From: Parabacteroides sp. PFB2-10
GTDB lineage: Bacteria; Bacteroidota; Bacteroidia; Bacteroidales; Tannerellaceae
Reading direction: 5' to 3'
Assembly: GCF_029893085.1 (NCBI RefSeq)
Contig: NZ_JARXWI010000001.1
Location: 124,001-188,000, forward strand
DNA: 64,000 bases
Made by a program: the position numbers and the translations under genes. A model generated the notes under the pieces. It was not told the DNA's origin, did not search any database, and saw nothing but the letters and a program-made list of their open reading frames with translations. How positions within the stretch are numbered: the first letter of the stretch is position 1; each line of letters begins with the position of its first letter. Positions 18,747 through 27,875 of the stretch are shown piece by piece.

Positions 18747-21617
18747 TTACTTCACCAACACTTTCGCAGCTTCGCCAGCTACCTTAACAACAGCCACACC
18801 TGCAGGAGCAGCGAATGTAGCAGCGTCAGAAGTGATCACCGTGTTAGCGATAACCTTACCAAGGATGTCAGTGATAACAACAGCCTGGCCAGCAGCACCT
18901 GTTACAGTGATTGTGCCATAAGCAGCGGTTACTTCAACAATACCTGCAGCAGGACCTTCGTTAGAAGTAGCTTCTTGGTCTGTTACTTCCCAGTTGAATA
19001 CTTCAGCCATATCCCAAGCATATCCATACCAAGAAGCTGTATAATAATTCACAATTACCGGAACACCATTCTGATATTTGATCCAACCACCATAATCTCC
19101 ACGAGGATAAATTCTACCACCGAATTCTACTATGGCTGCTTCAGCTAAAGACTCAGATTCAATCAGGAAGTCATTGCTGTTCGTATCCAAGAGACGGAAT
19201 GAGAACAATACCGGAGAATACAATTTGTGAGAGGTGAATTCAGTTGCTCCTTCTTCCATTTTGAAGTTTTCGAAGTCGAACAATTTACCATCGATAATCA
19301 ACGAGTCGATAGTTCTATATTCTTCACCTTCTTCAGCTTTGTCTGAATTCCAAACAACTTCAGCATCAACAAAGGCTAAGCGATAATAGCTATTATCCCA
19401 AACATATTTTTTGGCAGTTTCTGCGTCGTCAGAATACTTAGCAGTTTCAACCATATTCATCAACACGCGGATCACACGTTTGTCTACGGCTTCTTCACCC
19501 GGTGTGTACTTAGAGTGTCCGCAATCTTTTTCACCACATTCTGAGCAAAGCTCCCATTTTTCTTCCGAGCCATCTTTTTGAATATGATCTTCATCAACCG
19601 AGATCACATACTGCGGCATTTCTGTACCACGGATATAGCTCAGTTTCAGAGCAGCTTTTGTTTTATCGAAGTTTCTTTCTTCATCAACACCTAAGAAGTT
19701 GATCTGGCTTTCTCTTTTTACACCCGGTACCTGTACTTCGTTCGGGCCAAGAGGCTGAGTTGCATATACACTGTTAGCATCTTCATACAGATAGGCTCTT
19801 GTAGCATCATAGTTTGCACGGAAGATCTTCACGATGCTTGGAACATCTTTTTCATCATCTTCTGTACCGAACAAACGGTAACCGTTCTGATGTTCTGCGA
19901 TACCCGGAGCTACTTTGAAAGCAGCAGTAGAAACCTGCGGACGGCTATCACCTACTTCACCAGTTACCAATTCCAAGGTAGACGGATTGATATTGATTTT
20001 GTGAGTATCATTGCCAAGCTGATACACCAAAGAATAGTAGCAGCTTGCTGCTTCGTCACCTTCATTGGCATATTCGTTGTTTTCTTTCAAGTGGAAACGG
20101 ATACCGCCTGCGTTACGGATAGCGGCATAATCAGGCTGATACGTATTATTAGCATCATCTTTAATCTCAATGATTTCGTCTGACAATTCAAATACTTTGA
20201 AAGTAGAGTTATAAGTAATCACACGCCATGTAGCCGGACCGTTGTAAGTCAAGCTCGGAGTCTTCATAGCAATAAAATAATAAGAACGTTCCAACTGAAC
20301 CAGATTTGCGATATAGTCAGCAGCTGTTGTAGTGGTCTGCGGAACATATCCATACGGAGCATTGGCATACGTAAAGTCACAACCAAGCAGATGGAAGGTA
20401 GTTGCAGATTCGTCTTTGCTGATAGTCATAGCATCGTTTGCATCCAATACGATAGCCTGGTCATTTTTCAACAAATTCAGATAACGCAAAGTAGCTGTTA
20501 CCTTTGTAGAATCAGCATCTTTCACGCCATGATACCAGTAACCTTGTTTCGGATCAGAAATATTGGTGATCGGAGTCAATAAAATAGTATCACCGGAAGC
20601 TGTATAGCATGTTCCGTTTACAGTTGCGTCTTGCAATTCATACACATAATCGTTGTTGAAAATACGTCCGTTGTTGCCAGGATACTCACGGTTAACAGCA
20701 GTTACTTGAGTACCTTCTACGCTATTGTTTGTAAATACCCACTGTGCAGAAGGCATGTGCTGTGCATTTCTCAAATCTTTTGCAGTGAAATAGTTAATAG
20801 CACGACCTGCCATATTCATTCTCAAATCTTTACCAATCAGTTCAGGACTATTAGCACTACCAGTGATAGTCACAGCATACACACCGTTGGTGATTTTCTT
20901 TGCAAACTTAGCTGTCGCAACCTTTCTCGGGATGATAATTACGCGAGCTTCAGAAGCTTCCAGAGCAAGAGTATTTCCAAATTTAGCAGGATAAACAGCG
21001 GTTCGATCTGCGTTATAAGCCAATGCAAATACAGAGTCATTCCCAGCTACATTACTTAAGCTCATATAATAATGTGTAGCAACAGGTACAGAGGCGTTCT
21101 GACCATTGATCCACAATTTACTATAAGTTTCCGCACCGAAAACCGGGTTATCAGTTCCTGCCAGTGTATTACCGGTTACAATGTTCTTTGCATCAGGCAT
21201 ATTATAGGCTAAGAACTTGCTACTCGCAACATTTTGGAATGAGTAATAAGCCACTTCTTGTCCAGCAGGACGTTCGATAGCGATATCCCACAACGCTGAA
21301 TCCAGCGCAGCAAAAGATTTCGGAGCGAATGTGCCTGTTACCAATTTAATCTTGCTTTGACCTTTTACTACTTCTTCAGACACTAAATAACCAATCGGCG
21401 CATCCATAAGTCCTGTAAAATCAATTGCATTTCTTTCTTGCAGTAGAGCATCATTACTAGGTGTAAGAGGCACCGCCCAAGCTTCCAATACATAACTACT
21501 GTCTGGCTTAAAAGCTTCAGGATAGCCTTCTTCCAAATCCACATCCGACTGTGCAAAAGCTCCAAAACTAATTGTTGCGATCATCGCAACCAATAGAGTA
21601 AAAAACTTTTTGTTCAT
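18747..21617 (-). CDS. large secreted protein with C-terminal sorting-like domain (DUF6383-like)
   Basis: 956 residues with signal peptide MNKKFFTLLVAMIATISFGAFA. Most of the chain is beta-rich with repeated segments such as YYSFQNV and YYFIAMKTPS and has no catalytic motif I recognise. A small cluster CSECGEKDCGHS lies near residue 690. The last 70 residues (GIVEVTAAYGTITVTGAAGQ onward, with ITDILGKVIA and ending VAGEAAKVLVK) resemble the C-terminal domain class DUF6383 and, loosely, type IX secretion sorting domains. It is probably displayed on the cell surface. Function unknown. The gene is monocistronic with its own promoter about 135 bases upstream and a good terminator. Confidence 0.7.
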   Translation of the reverse strand: MNKKFFTLLVAMIATISFGAFAQSDVDLEEGYPEAFKPDSSYVLEAWAVPLTPSNDALLQERNAIDFTGLMDAPIGYLVSEEVVKGQSKIKLVTGTFAPKSFAALDSALWDIAIERPAGQEVAYYSFQNVASSKFLAYNMPDAKNIVTGNTLAGTDNPVFGAETYSKLWINGQNASVPVATHYYMSLSNVAGNDSVFALAYNADRTAVYPAKFGNTLALEASEARVIIIPRKVATAKFAKKITNGVYAVTITGSANSPELIGKDLRMNMAGRAINYFTAKDLRNAQHMPSAQWVFTNNSVEGTQVTAVNREYPGNNGRIFNNDYVYELQDATVNGTCYTASGDTILLTPITNISDPKQGYWYHGVKDADSTKVTATLRYLNLLKNDQAIVLDANDAMTISKDESATTFHLLGCDFTYANAPYGYVPQTTTTAADYIANLVQLERSYYFIAMKTPSLTYNGPATWRVITYNSTFKVFELSDEIIEIKDDANNTYQPDYAAIRNAGGIRFHLKENNEYANEGDEAASCYYSLVYQLGNDTHKININPSTLELVTGEVGDSRPQVSTAAFKVAPGIAEHQNGYRLFGTEDDEKDVPSIVKIFRANYDATRAYLYEDANSVYATQPLGPNEVQVPGVKRESQINFLGVDEERNFDKTKAALKLSYIRGTEMPQYVISVDEDHIQKDGSEEKWELCSECGEKDCGHSKYTPGEEAVDKRVIRVLMNMVETAKYSDDAETAKKYVWDNSYYRLAFVDAEVVWNSDKAEEGEEYRTIDSLIIDGKLFDFENFKMEEGATEFTSHKLYSPVLFSFRLLDTNSNDFLIESESLAEAAIVEFGGRIYPRGDYGGWIKYQNGVPVIVNYYTASWYGYAWDMAEVFNWEVTDQEATSNEGPAAGIVEVTAAYGTITVTGAAGQAVVITDILGKVIANTVITSDAATFAAPAGVAVVKVAGEAAKVLVK

Positions 21618-21752
21618 AAAATTAATAATTAAAATTAATACTATAATGTTAATAAAATTGTCTGTTTCAAGGGGTTTTGCATTGCCTTCGTCTCTTCATT
21701 TTCATAGAGTTTTCACACGATTGGACACAACACATCCCACTTATAGGAAGCA

Positions 21753-21760
21753 AAAGTAGC
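21753..21760 (-). promoter_or_regulatory. candidate promoter of the DUF6383-like gene
   Basis: Minus-strand TACTTTTG, giving an unusually long leader of about 130 bases before the ATG at 21617. Confidence 0.5.
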
Positions 21761-22055
21761 CATAGTTTTCATAACCGCAACGCTTTGCGGCCTTTTTTTT
21801 CGCTTTTTAAACGGTTTCTTATCCGAAAACATCGGTTTTCTGTACAAACACCCCTGTTTAGACAACGAAACCGTTTTCGTCCCATTTACGCAAAAGCGAC
21901 CGCTTACGCGATATCTGTCTGATTTCATTTATCTTATAACAGATTGCGGAAGGAAAAGGTTAAGTTAATGGATAATGGATAATGGATAATGGATAGACTT
22001 ATCTATATTCTTTACGATTTATGCTCTTCCTATTTCTAATAAATATTTTGTGACA
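21761..22055. other. spacer without a gene
   Basis: Between the DUF6383-like and C11 peptidase genes. It holds short poly-T runs, an AACGGTTTC/GAAACCGTTTTCG partial inverted repeat (21813-21876) and four AATGGAT heptamers (21967-21994). Open frames on both strands at 21677-21928 have no recognisable product and overlap each other; I see no gene. Confidence 0.5.
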
Positions 22056-22161
22056 AAAACCTTTGTGCGACTTAGTGATACTTCGTGGTTAAGTCTTCAT
22101 AACACGTACCATTAGTTCTTTTTTGAACCACCGAGGAATACGAAGGCGCACAAAGGTTTTG
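22056..22161. repeat. inverted-repeat element with CTTTGTGCG ends
   Basis: Left arm AAAACCTTTGTGCGACTTAG through TTCGTGGTT (22056-22092) and right arm TTGAACCACCGAGG through GCGCACAAAGGTTTT (22122-22161) are imperfect complements over about 37 bases with a 30-base centre. It resembles other small inverted elements in this window. Confidence 0.7.
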
Positions 22162-22206
22162 ATATTTTTTGGGGGGGAGGGAGAGGGGTTTGTCAATTAC
22201 CCCTTA

Positions 22207-23379
22207 TCAATTATCCAATTGCGCGGGATACACCCTTTTCGCCCAGGCGAGGTTTTCGAGGTACCAGGCGTTGTGCTGGGGCAGGGATTCTCGCAGGGGG
22301 TAGATGGAAAGGCCGGAGAAGGTGCGTACCGGCAGGCGGCTCTGTCCCTGGATGATGACCTGCTCGGTGCAGTATTTTGTTTGAACCACCTCTGCCAGGG
22401 CGGCGTCGAAACGCGTTTTCTGTTCTTCGGTGGCCAGCCCTTCATTTACCATACGGGCTACCAGGTCTTCGATATCATAGAGCGAGGTGAGCGCGCTCGA
22501 GAAACGGGATAACACCTGCACGCCCTGAAGCGAGAGGCCATAGAGTGCTTCTTCGCCGGCTGCCGCGATAATCTCGGCCATCACCTCTGCCAGATCGTCT
22601 AAGGCAGCGGTCTTGATCACCGCCATATTGCCATAGGGATAGGTGTAGGTGGTATAGAAATCGTAGAAGCCTTTGGCAATGGCTGCCAGGTCGGCCTCGT
22701 CGGTGAAGTAATAGGGAAGCACCTCTTTGTAAGGGAAACCATAGCTAATGATCTCCGAAGCCGAGGCAAGAATATAGTCGGCTACATCTTTGAGTTCATA
22801 GACACACTCCACCCCGCCCATGCTGCAGGCATCGAACGAGAGGAAGTCGAACTGAAAGCCGCGGAGCGCGCGGGCCAGGTCGTAGATCTCCATGCGCTGC
22901 CCATTCTCCTCGCCAAAGGAACGCAGGTCTTTATAATCGGTCGGCATCCACGAGGTACCATGGCTCGAAAGGATCATACCGTAGCTTTTCGCCGGGAAAT
23001 CACGCATCACATCCTCGACCACCGAATGCATAAAGTCCGGTGAAATGGCACTTATTTCATTGTATGTGCGGATCTCCTCCTCGACGACCTGCCCGTTTCG
23101 GTCCTCTTTGATACGGAAGAGACGCCCGGAGGCGGTGCCGTCCTTGGCGGTGGAATAGAACACGACGAGGTTGCCGTCGTTGAGGTTCTTACGGGTAGCT
23201 ACGCTTTTCATATGCTCGATATTCGTCTGCATCGATCCACCCAGGTTACTGGAGACCATATAGACCAACAGGGTACGGGGAGGGGTCACCGTATACTCGT
23301 CTTCATCGCCGATATTACAACAGGAGAAAGCCAGGAGAAGGAAAGCTAACAGGGAAAGGATATGATATATCTGTTTCAT
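22207..23379 (-). CDS. clostripain-family (C11) cysteine peptidase lipoprotein
   Basis: 390 residues. The N-terminus MKQIYHILSLLAFLLLAFSC is a lipoprotein signal with lipidation at C20. The caspase-like catalytic dyad is H140 in GMILSSHGTSW and C185 in SFDACSMGGVE; the strand RTLLVYMVSSNLGG at about 35-48 is the conserved first strand. C11 enzymes usually cut after Arg or Lys. The location should be the outer membrane or periplasm. It is monocistronic with a TATCTTTG motif upstream. Confidence 0.88.
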   Translation of the reverse strand: MKQIYHILSLLAFLLLAFSCCNIGDEDEYTVTPPRTLLVYMVSSNLGGSMQTNIEHMKSVATRKNLNDGNLVVFYSTAKDGTASGRLFRIKEDRNGQVVEEEIRTYNEISAISPDFMHSVVEDVMRDFPAKSYGMILSSHGTSWMPTDYKDLRSFGEENGQRMEIYDLARALRGFQFDFLSFDACSMGGVECVYELKDVADYILASASEIISYGFPYKEVLPYYFTDEADLAAIAKGFYDFYTTYTYPYGNMAVIKTAALDDLAEVMAEIIAAAGEEALYGLSLQGVQVLSRFSSALTSLYDIEDLVARMVNEGLATEEQKTRFDAALAEVVQTKYCTEQVIIQGQSRLPVRTFSGLSIYPLRESLPQHNAWYLENLAWAKRVYPAQLDN

Positions 23380-23407
23380 ATTTTCTTGTACTTTGGATTA
23401 GAGGGGG

Positions 23408-23415
23408 CAAAGATA
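23408..23415 (-). promoter_or_regulatory. candidate promoter of the C11 peptidase gene
   Basis: Minus-strand TATCTTTG, 28 bases before the start codon; no clear -33 box. Confidence 0.5.
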
Positions 23416-23423
23416 CGAATAAA

Positions 23424-23485
23424 AACTGTGATTACGCTGAAAACAGGATGGACTATGATTTGATTTAATTGATTTTATGGATTGG
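23424..23485. repeat. solo arm of the CTGTGATTAC element
   Basis: AACTGTGATTACGCTG then GGATGGACTATGATTTGATT matches the left arm of the full element at 27876-28029; the right arm is absent here. Confidence 0.75.
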
Positions 23486-23565
23486 ATAGGGGGGGGAATG
23501 GGGGGATAGGAGATGGGAGATAGGGTCAGATAGGGGGGGGGAAATGGAAAGATAGAAAGGGTACG

Positions 23566-23840
23566 CCCACAGGCGTTGAACTCCTAATAACCCCCAGTGA
23601 AGAGAGCAGAGCGAACGACTGGGGGTAGGCATAAAAGGATCTAACATCTCATGAACCCGAAAAGGGTTCAATTGTTTAATTCAACACCTTTCGGCGTTGG
23701 TTTGTTTCTACATTTGCTATCACCCCCAGTCGTTCGCTTCGCTCTCTTCACTGGGAGTTATTAGGAATTAAATCCCTTTCGGGATTTTCCTGAAACATCT
23801 TCAATTTCTTCCCTTTTTGAAGATTTTCCAATTTGACATT
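23566..23840. repeat. composite inverted-repeat element B, copy 1
   Basis: Arms CCTAATAACCCCCAGTGAAG with AGCGAACGACTGGGGG (left, about 23583-23626) and the complement (right, about 23731-23767). The core carries hairpins GAACCC/GGGTTC and AACGCC/GGCGTT-like pairs and a conserved CAACACCTTTCGGCGTTGGT stretch. The right flank has CTTCAATTTCTTCCC, the complement of a flank also found beside copy 2. Copy 2 (46425-46727) is in the opposite orientation. Confidence 0.85.
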
Positions 23841-23876
23841 TTGCTCTGCACTTCGCTTCGCTCGTTAAGCGATTAT
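23841..23876. repeat. diverged GCTAAGCGA module
   Basis: TTGCTCTGCACTTCGCTTCG then CTCGTTAAGCGATTATCAAA; a variant of the module at 5935. Confidence 0.65.
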
Positions 23877-23885
23877 CAAATTGTC

Positions 23886-24028
23886 AAAACCGCGGGAGAA
23901 TTTTTCCGAAAACCCGGGACTTTGGAGACAAACTCCCGGGAGAAACATTTTTTAACAAACCGAAGTGTAAGCAAAAAAGGGGCAAATCGCTCGGAATTGC
24001 CCCTTTTTGCTTACACTTCGGTTTTTCG
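23886..24028 (-). repeat. TTGTAAGCAAAA hairpin element, copy 2
   Basis: Same order as copy 1 but on the minus strand: GGGACTTTGGAGACAAACTC, CCCGGGAG, then a near-perfect 28-bp inverted repeat (AAACCGAAGTGTAAGCAAAA and its complement) with a loop near 23990. T-runs on the minus-strand side mean it could also terminate the TIM-barrel gene that ends at 24062. Confidence 0.82.
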
Positions 24029-24061
24029 TTTTGAACCGGAAGCGAACGTTTTTTTCATCGT

Positions 24062-25054
24062 TTATTCCTTCGCAAAAAACGCATCAAAGGCGTGTGCGGA
24101 GGGTTGGAAATCGATTTGGCGGGTGAAGGCACATGATTCGCGGGCGCCGTGTTCGCGGTCCATGGCGGAGTCTTCCCATTCGATGGAGAGGGGACCCTGG
24201 TAGCCGATGGAATTGAGGGCGCGGATGATCTCTTCGAAATTGACCTTGCCGCGTCCTACGCTGCGGAAATTCCAATAACGACGCGGATCGCCGAAGGGCA
24301 CATGTCCACCAAAGACACCGACCTGACGGGGGGTGTCGCTCCACCAGGCGTCTTTCATGTGTACATGGAAGATACGATCGGGGAATTCATAGATGAAATC
24401 GACATAGTCGACCCCCTGGTAGCCCAGGTGGCTGGGGTCGTAGTTGAACCCGAAGGCGGGGTGGTTGCCCACTGCCTCCAGCGCGCGCCGGGCGGAGAAG
24501 GTATCGAAAGCGATCTCGGTAGGATGTACCTCGAGGGCAAAACGAACGCCTAATTTTTGGTAGGCATCAAGGATCGGGATGAAACGGCGGGCAAACTCTT
24601 TATAGCCCTCTTCGATCATCGCTTCGGTCACCGGCGGGAAAGAATAGAGCAGGTGCCAGATAGGGCTGCCGGTGAAGCCGACCACGGTGTCGACGCCCAA
24701 CGCCTTAGCGGCCTCGGCAGTACGGATCAGTTCTTCGGCTGCACGGCGGCTTACGCCTTCCGGATCGCCATCGCCCCAGATATAGGCAGGCAGGATGCCT
24801 TTGTGGCGCTCGTCGATGCGGTCGCACACGGCCTGCCCCACCAGGTGGGTAGAGATGCAATGCAACTGCATGCCGTAGCGGGCCAACAGGTCGCGGATGC
24901 CCTGGTAATAGGCGGGATCGGTCTGGCGGACATCCAGGTGGTCGGGAAGTCCCAGTTCAATACCGTCGTAGCCAAACTCTTTTGCTTTCTCACATACTGT
25001 CTCTAAAGAGAGATCACCCCATTGAAGGGAATACAATGTTACTGGACGAGCCAT
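24062..25054 (-). CDS. sugar phosphate isomerase/epimerase-like TIM barrel
   Basis: 330 residues of the xylose-isomerase-like / AP endonuclease 2 superfamily, without a signal peptide, so cytosolic. Metal-ligand strands are visible: FALEVHPTE (about 195), FGFNYDPSH (about 222), [10 protein letters not shown] (about 245) and [10 protein letters not shown] (about 300). The start [18 protein letters not shown] is typical. Such enzymes isomerise or epimerise sugars or inositols; the substrate cannot be told and no sugar operon is adjacent. Confidence 0.85.
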   Translation of the reverse strand: MARPVTLYSLQWGDLSLETVCEKAKEFGYDGIELGLPDHLDVRQTDPAYYQGIRDLLARYGMQLHCISTHLVGQAVCDRIDERHKGILPAYIWGDGDPEGVSRRAAEELIRTAEAAKALGVDTVVGFTGSPIWHLLYSFPPVTEAMIEEGYKEFARRFIPILDAYQKLGVRFALEVHPTEIAFDTFSARRALEAVGNHPAFGFNYDPSHLGYQGVDYVDFIYEFPDRIFHVHMKDAWWSDTPRQVGVFGGHVPFGDPRRYWNFRSVGRGKVNFEEIIRALNSIGYQGPLSIEWEDSAMDREHGARESCAFTRQIDFQPSAHAFDAFFAKE

Positions 25055-25140
25055 AATAATGATGAATTAAGAATTATGAATTTAATTATATAATAACTAT
25101 CTAAAGCCTGGCTGACATTACGTAGCAGATAACTAACTAA

Positions 25141-25332
25141 AGCTCCCCTTCTTAGAAAAGAAGGGGGTGGACCATCGCTTGCGATGGTGGGGTAGTTTGA
25201 TCTATAAAAAATATGCATTTATGTTGGTTTATACTCTGTATCAAAAAAAGAAAATAATCAGTTGTAAAGAATTCAAACTACCCCACCGCTGCGAGCAGCG
25301 GTCCCCCCCTTCTTTTCTAAGAAGGGGAGCTT
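25141..25332. repeat. composite inverted-repeat element A, copy 2
   Basis: Matches 18384-18580 in both arms (CCCCTTCTT/AAGAAGGGG tips, ACCATCGC/GCGATGGT and CCGCTGC/GCAGCGG hairpins) while the 75-bp AT-rich core has diverged. It occupies the middle of the divergent spacer between the TIM-barrel gene and the TPR regulator. Confidence 0.85.
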
Positions 25333-25446
25333 TAGATAGTTATTCCTAGCACTTATCATTTTAAATACAAAGACAATAAAAAGTTATTATACCCTTATAT
25401 TAACCTACTCAGAAGTGGTTTTCACAAAACTAAGGAAAAAAAATCT

Positions 25447-25454
25447 TACTTTTG
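25447..25454 (+). promoter_or_regulatory. candidate promoter of the TPR regulator
   Basis: TACTTTTG, 45 bases before the ATG at 25499. Confidence 0.5.
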
Positions 25455-25498
25455 CGGAGAGGGCATGAGATTCATCATTTGCTAAACATTTTTAACCT

Positions 25499-27211
25499 AT
25501 GAGACCTACTTTCATCGTTGTTCCGGTATACCTTATTATATATAGTTTTTTTCTGGTTGCCTGCCAGGGGAAGAAAAGGTCGGAGGCGCAACCCCTACTC
25601 GACCAGGCGGAGGCGTTGATGCAGACCCATCCCGACAGCGCCTTACACATCCTGGCGGAAGAGATCGACACAAAGTCGCTCTCGCCACGGCAACAGGCCG
25701 ATTGGGCTATCTTACTCACCCAGGCGGAAGATAAAAACCTGTTTACACATACGACGGACTCGACCATCCGGATCGCCCTATCCTACTACGAAAAGAAGAA
25801 TCACCCGCTTCGGCTGATGCAGGCCTGTTACTACGCAGGACGTGTCTACCAGGACATGGGCGATGCCCCACGCTGCCAGGACTATTTCCTGAAGGCGTTG
25901 CAGACAGGCGCGGCAGCCGATCACCTTACGTTTGCCGGTATGGTGTACGGCAACCTGGCGCGGTTGTATATTTTCCAGGATGCCTGGCAGGAGGCGATGC
26001 CACAGTTGCAAGAGGCCGCCAGATGTTTCGGTGAAATGGGCGATTCTGTTCGCTTGTCATATATTTTCCGCGATATGGGACGCACGCTTTCGATGCTCGA
26101 TCGCCCCGACAGCGCTGCCTGGTATTACGAAAAGGCGCTGGTTCATATTCCGCCCCAGGAAGAATTGTTTATCATCAACGAGTTGATACATCTGTACACC
26201 TGTCAGGAAGAATACACCCGAGCCTACGGACATATGCAAGAGCTTATGCCCGTGGTAGAGGCTGTGACGGAAGAAACAGACGCACTTATGCCGGTTTACC
26301 TGAGCATCGGCAACCTGTATCGCCACCTGGGAAAGGCCGATTCCGCTTCGTACTGGCTGCATAAGGTCGTAGACGAGAGTGTGTGGGGCGATGAGATACC
26401 ACCTACCGAAACAGAGGTATCGGCCTGGTACTACCTGGCACAATTGGCACGCGAACAGCGCAACTGGGAAACATACGCCCGCTTTCGGGAGTCGCACGAC
26501 AAAGTAGCGGAAGAGCTGATGGAGGCGACCTACCGGGAACAACTGGTCGAGATGCAATATCGATACGATTACGAGGTGCATAAAAATGAATCGGCACAGC
26601 TGCGCATCGACTATCTGTCGCAGGAGAGGGATTACTACCGGCTGGTGGTTCTGTCGGCCCTATTGTTGGCCGGATGCTGCGTGATATTGTATTACCTGCG
26701 GCGGCGGATACGAAAACACAGGGAACTGAAGAGCCGGATCCACGCGCTGACACGGGAGAGCGAGCAGTTGATCGGTCGCAACAACAAAAAAATCAAACAG
26801 TTGGAGAAAGAGATTGTCCGGTTGAAAACGGAAAACAACGACACCTTAGAAGAGGTATTGATACAAAAACAGCGCGCCGGGGAGTTGGAGAAATCGCCCA
26901 TCGCACAGAAATACCTGCAAGGCAATCTGTGGGAACCCACCAACCAGGACAAAAAAGAGCTGCAGGAAACGGTCGACAGGATCTTCCCTTCGTTTGCCTT
27001 CCGCCTGCAAAAGGCCTTCCCCGATATGGATAAAACAGAGCGGTATCTCTGTTACCTGAATAAGATCGGCATCACTTCGAACACCAAAATAGCCCATTTC
27101 ACCGGTATGTCGCCCACCGGCATCGCCTCCCGCCGCGACCGGTTGTATGAGCGCCATCTGAAAAGCAAATCGAACCGGATCATATTTAAAGAATTTATCG
27201 ACTCCCTTTAA
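25499..27211 (+). CDS. TPR-containing membrane regulator with C-terminal HTH-like domain
   Basis: 570 residues. The N-terminus ends in a lipobox-like FFLVAC (C22), so it is exported or lipidated. Helical TPR repeats fill about 30-355 (for example LMQACYYAGRVYQDMGD and LMPVYLSIGNLYRHLGKADS). A membrane span LVVLSALLLAGCCVILYYL lies near 383-401, a coiled coil (SRIHALTRESEQLIG onward) near 410-460, and a C-terminal domain (about 480-570) contains TERYLCYLNKIGI and NTKIAHFTGMSPTGIASRRD, which read like a winged or LuxR-type HTH. The layout suggests a periplasmic sensor coupled to a cytoplasmic DNA-binding or signalling domain. The small secreted DUF3244 protein downstream may be a target or partner. 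Confidence 0.75.
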   Translation: MRPTFIVVPVYLIIYSFFLVACQGKKRSEAQPLLDQAEALMQTHPDSALHILAEEIDTKSLSPRQQADWAILLTQAEDKNLFTHTTDSTIRIALSYYEKKNHPLRLMQACYYAGRVYQDMGDAPRCQDYFLKALQTGAAADHLTFAGMVYGNLARLYIFQDAWQEAMPQLQEAARCFGEMGDSVRLSYIFRDMGRTLSMLDRPDSAAWYYEKALVHIPPQEELFIINELIHLYTCQEEYTRAYGHMQELMPVVEAVTEETDALMPVYLSIGNLYRHLGKADSASYWLHKVVDESVWGDEIPPTETEVSAWYYLAQLAREQRNWETYARFRESHDKVAEELMEATYREQLVEMQYRYDYEVHKNESAQLRIDYLSQERDYYRLVVLSALLLAGCCVILYYLRRRIRKHRELKSRIHALTRESEQLIGRNNKKIKQLEKEIVRLKTENNDTLEEVLIQKQRAGELEKSPIAQKYLQGNLWEPTNQDKKELQETVDRIFPSFAFRLQKAFPDMDKTERYLCYLNKIGITSNTKIAHFTGMSPTGIASRRDRLYERHLKSKSNRIIFKEFIDSL

Positions 27212-27323
27212 AATTATAGATTCTTTTACATCTCAGTCTTCTATTTTTACATTTGTTAAGGATTTTGCGTAGAACAGCTGTTTTTTGCGTAGAATTCCCT
27301 TCCTTCCGACCTGCGATGAGCCC

Positions 27324-27331
27324 TATTTTTG
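27324..27331 (+). promoter_or_regulatory. candidate promoter of the DUF3244 gene
   Basis: TATTTTTG, 38 bases before the ATG at 27369. It suggests the small gene is transcribed separately from the regulator. Confidence 0.5.
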
Positions 27332-27368
27332 CAGGTATAATAAATTCTCAACACATAATTTTCAAGCT

Positions 27369-27737
27369 ATGAAAAAGGTATTTACAACAGTTTTGTTTTT
27401 GGCTTTAGGGCTTATTCTCTCGGTATCCGTGTATGGAAAAGACAAAAAGATCGTCACCAAAGGACATTGGGGTGGCGGCATGATCCGCTCGTTGGTGCCT
27501 CCTCCTCCGGAAGCATACATTGGTGGCCATCTGCTTATGATCACCTGCGACAGCGTTCTGGACGATCTTCTGGTGACCGTTTGCGACGAAAACGGCGCAA
27601 TTGTTCGCCGGGAGACTATTTCCATCGAAGTACCCGGCACCTGTAAAACGATTATAATACCCTATGTGCCCGGGAACTACCGGCTGTTTCTCAGCCATTA
27701 TCACGGGCAGTTATCGGGGGATTTCGAAATAGAATAA
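27369..27737 (+). CDS. small secreted DUF3244-like protein
   Basis: 122 residues with signal peptide MKKVFTTVLFLALGLILSVS and then VYGKDKK. The mature part is beta-rich (HLLMITCDSVLDDLLVTVCD, IVRRETISIEVPG, NYRLFLSHYHGQLSGDFEIE) and fits the immunoglobulin-like DUF3244 family seen in gut Bacteroidales, usually next to TPR regulators of the kind encoded upstream. Function unknown; it is probably periplasmic or surface exposed. The ATG at 27369 is preferred over an upstream one because it opens the signal peptide and follows the promoter motif. Confidence 0.72.
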   Translation: MKKVFTTVLFLALGLILSVSVYGKDKKIVTKGHWGGGMIRSLVPPPPEAYIGGHLLMITCDSVLDDLLVTVCDENGAIVRRETISIEVPGTCKTIIIPYVPGNYRLFLSHYHGQLSGDFEIE

Positions 27738-27810
27738 TTTTTCTTGTGATATTTCACCGCCTGGTAAGCGGTGGCAAAACCCTCATATTTTTAACCAGGC
27801 ACTAACTATC

Positions 27811-27875
27811 CAACAGCACCAAGCGGCCAACAATCTCTACCCTTTACTCCAAGCCGTTTGGGCTGTTGTTTTTTT
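27811..27875 (+). terminator. structured 3' end of the DUF3244 transcript
   Basis: CAACAGC (27811) pairs with GCTGTTG (27862-27868) followed by seven T. Inside, AAGCGGC faces GCCGTTT. Upstream, CACCGCC/GGCGGTG-like and GCCTGGT/ACCAGGC pairings at 27758-27800 are mutually exclusive. Confidence 0.65.

Noticed and set aside
21677-21928. Overlapping frames on both strands after the DUF6383-like gene promoter
   Set aside because: No family resemblance, mutually antisense, one crosses the promoter motif; composition reflects poly-T and poly-A runs.
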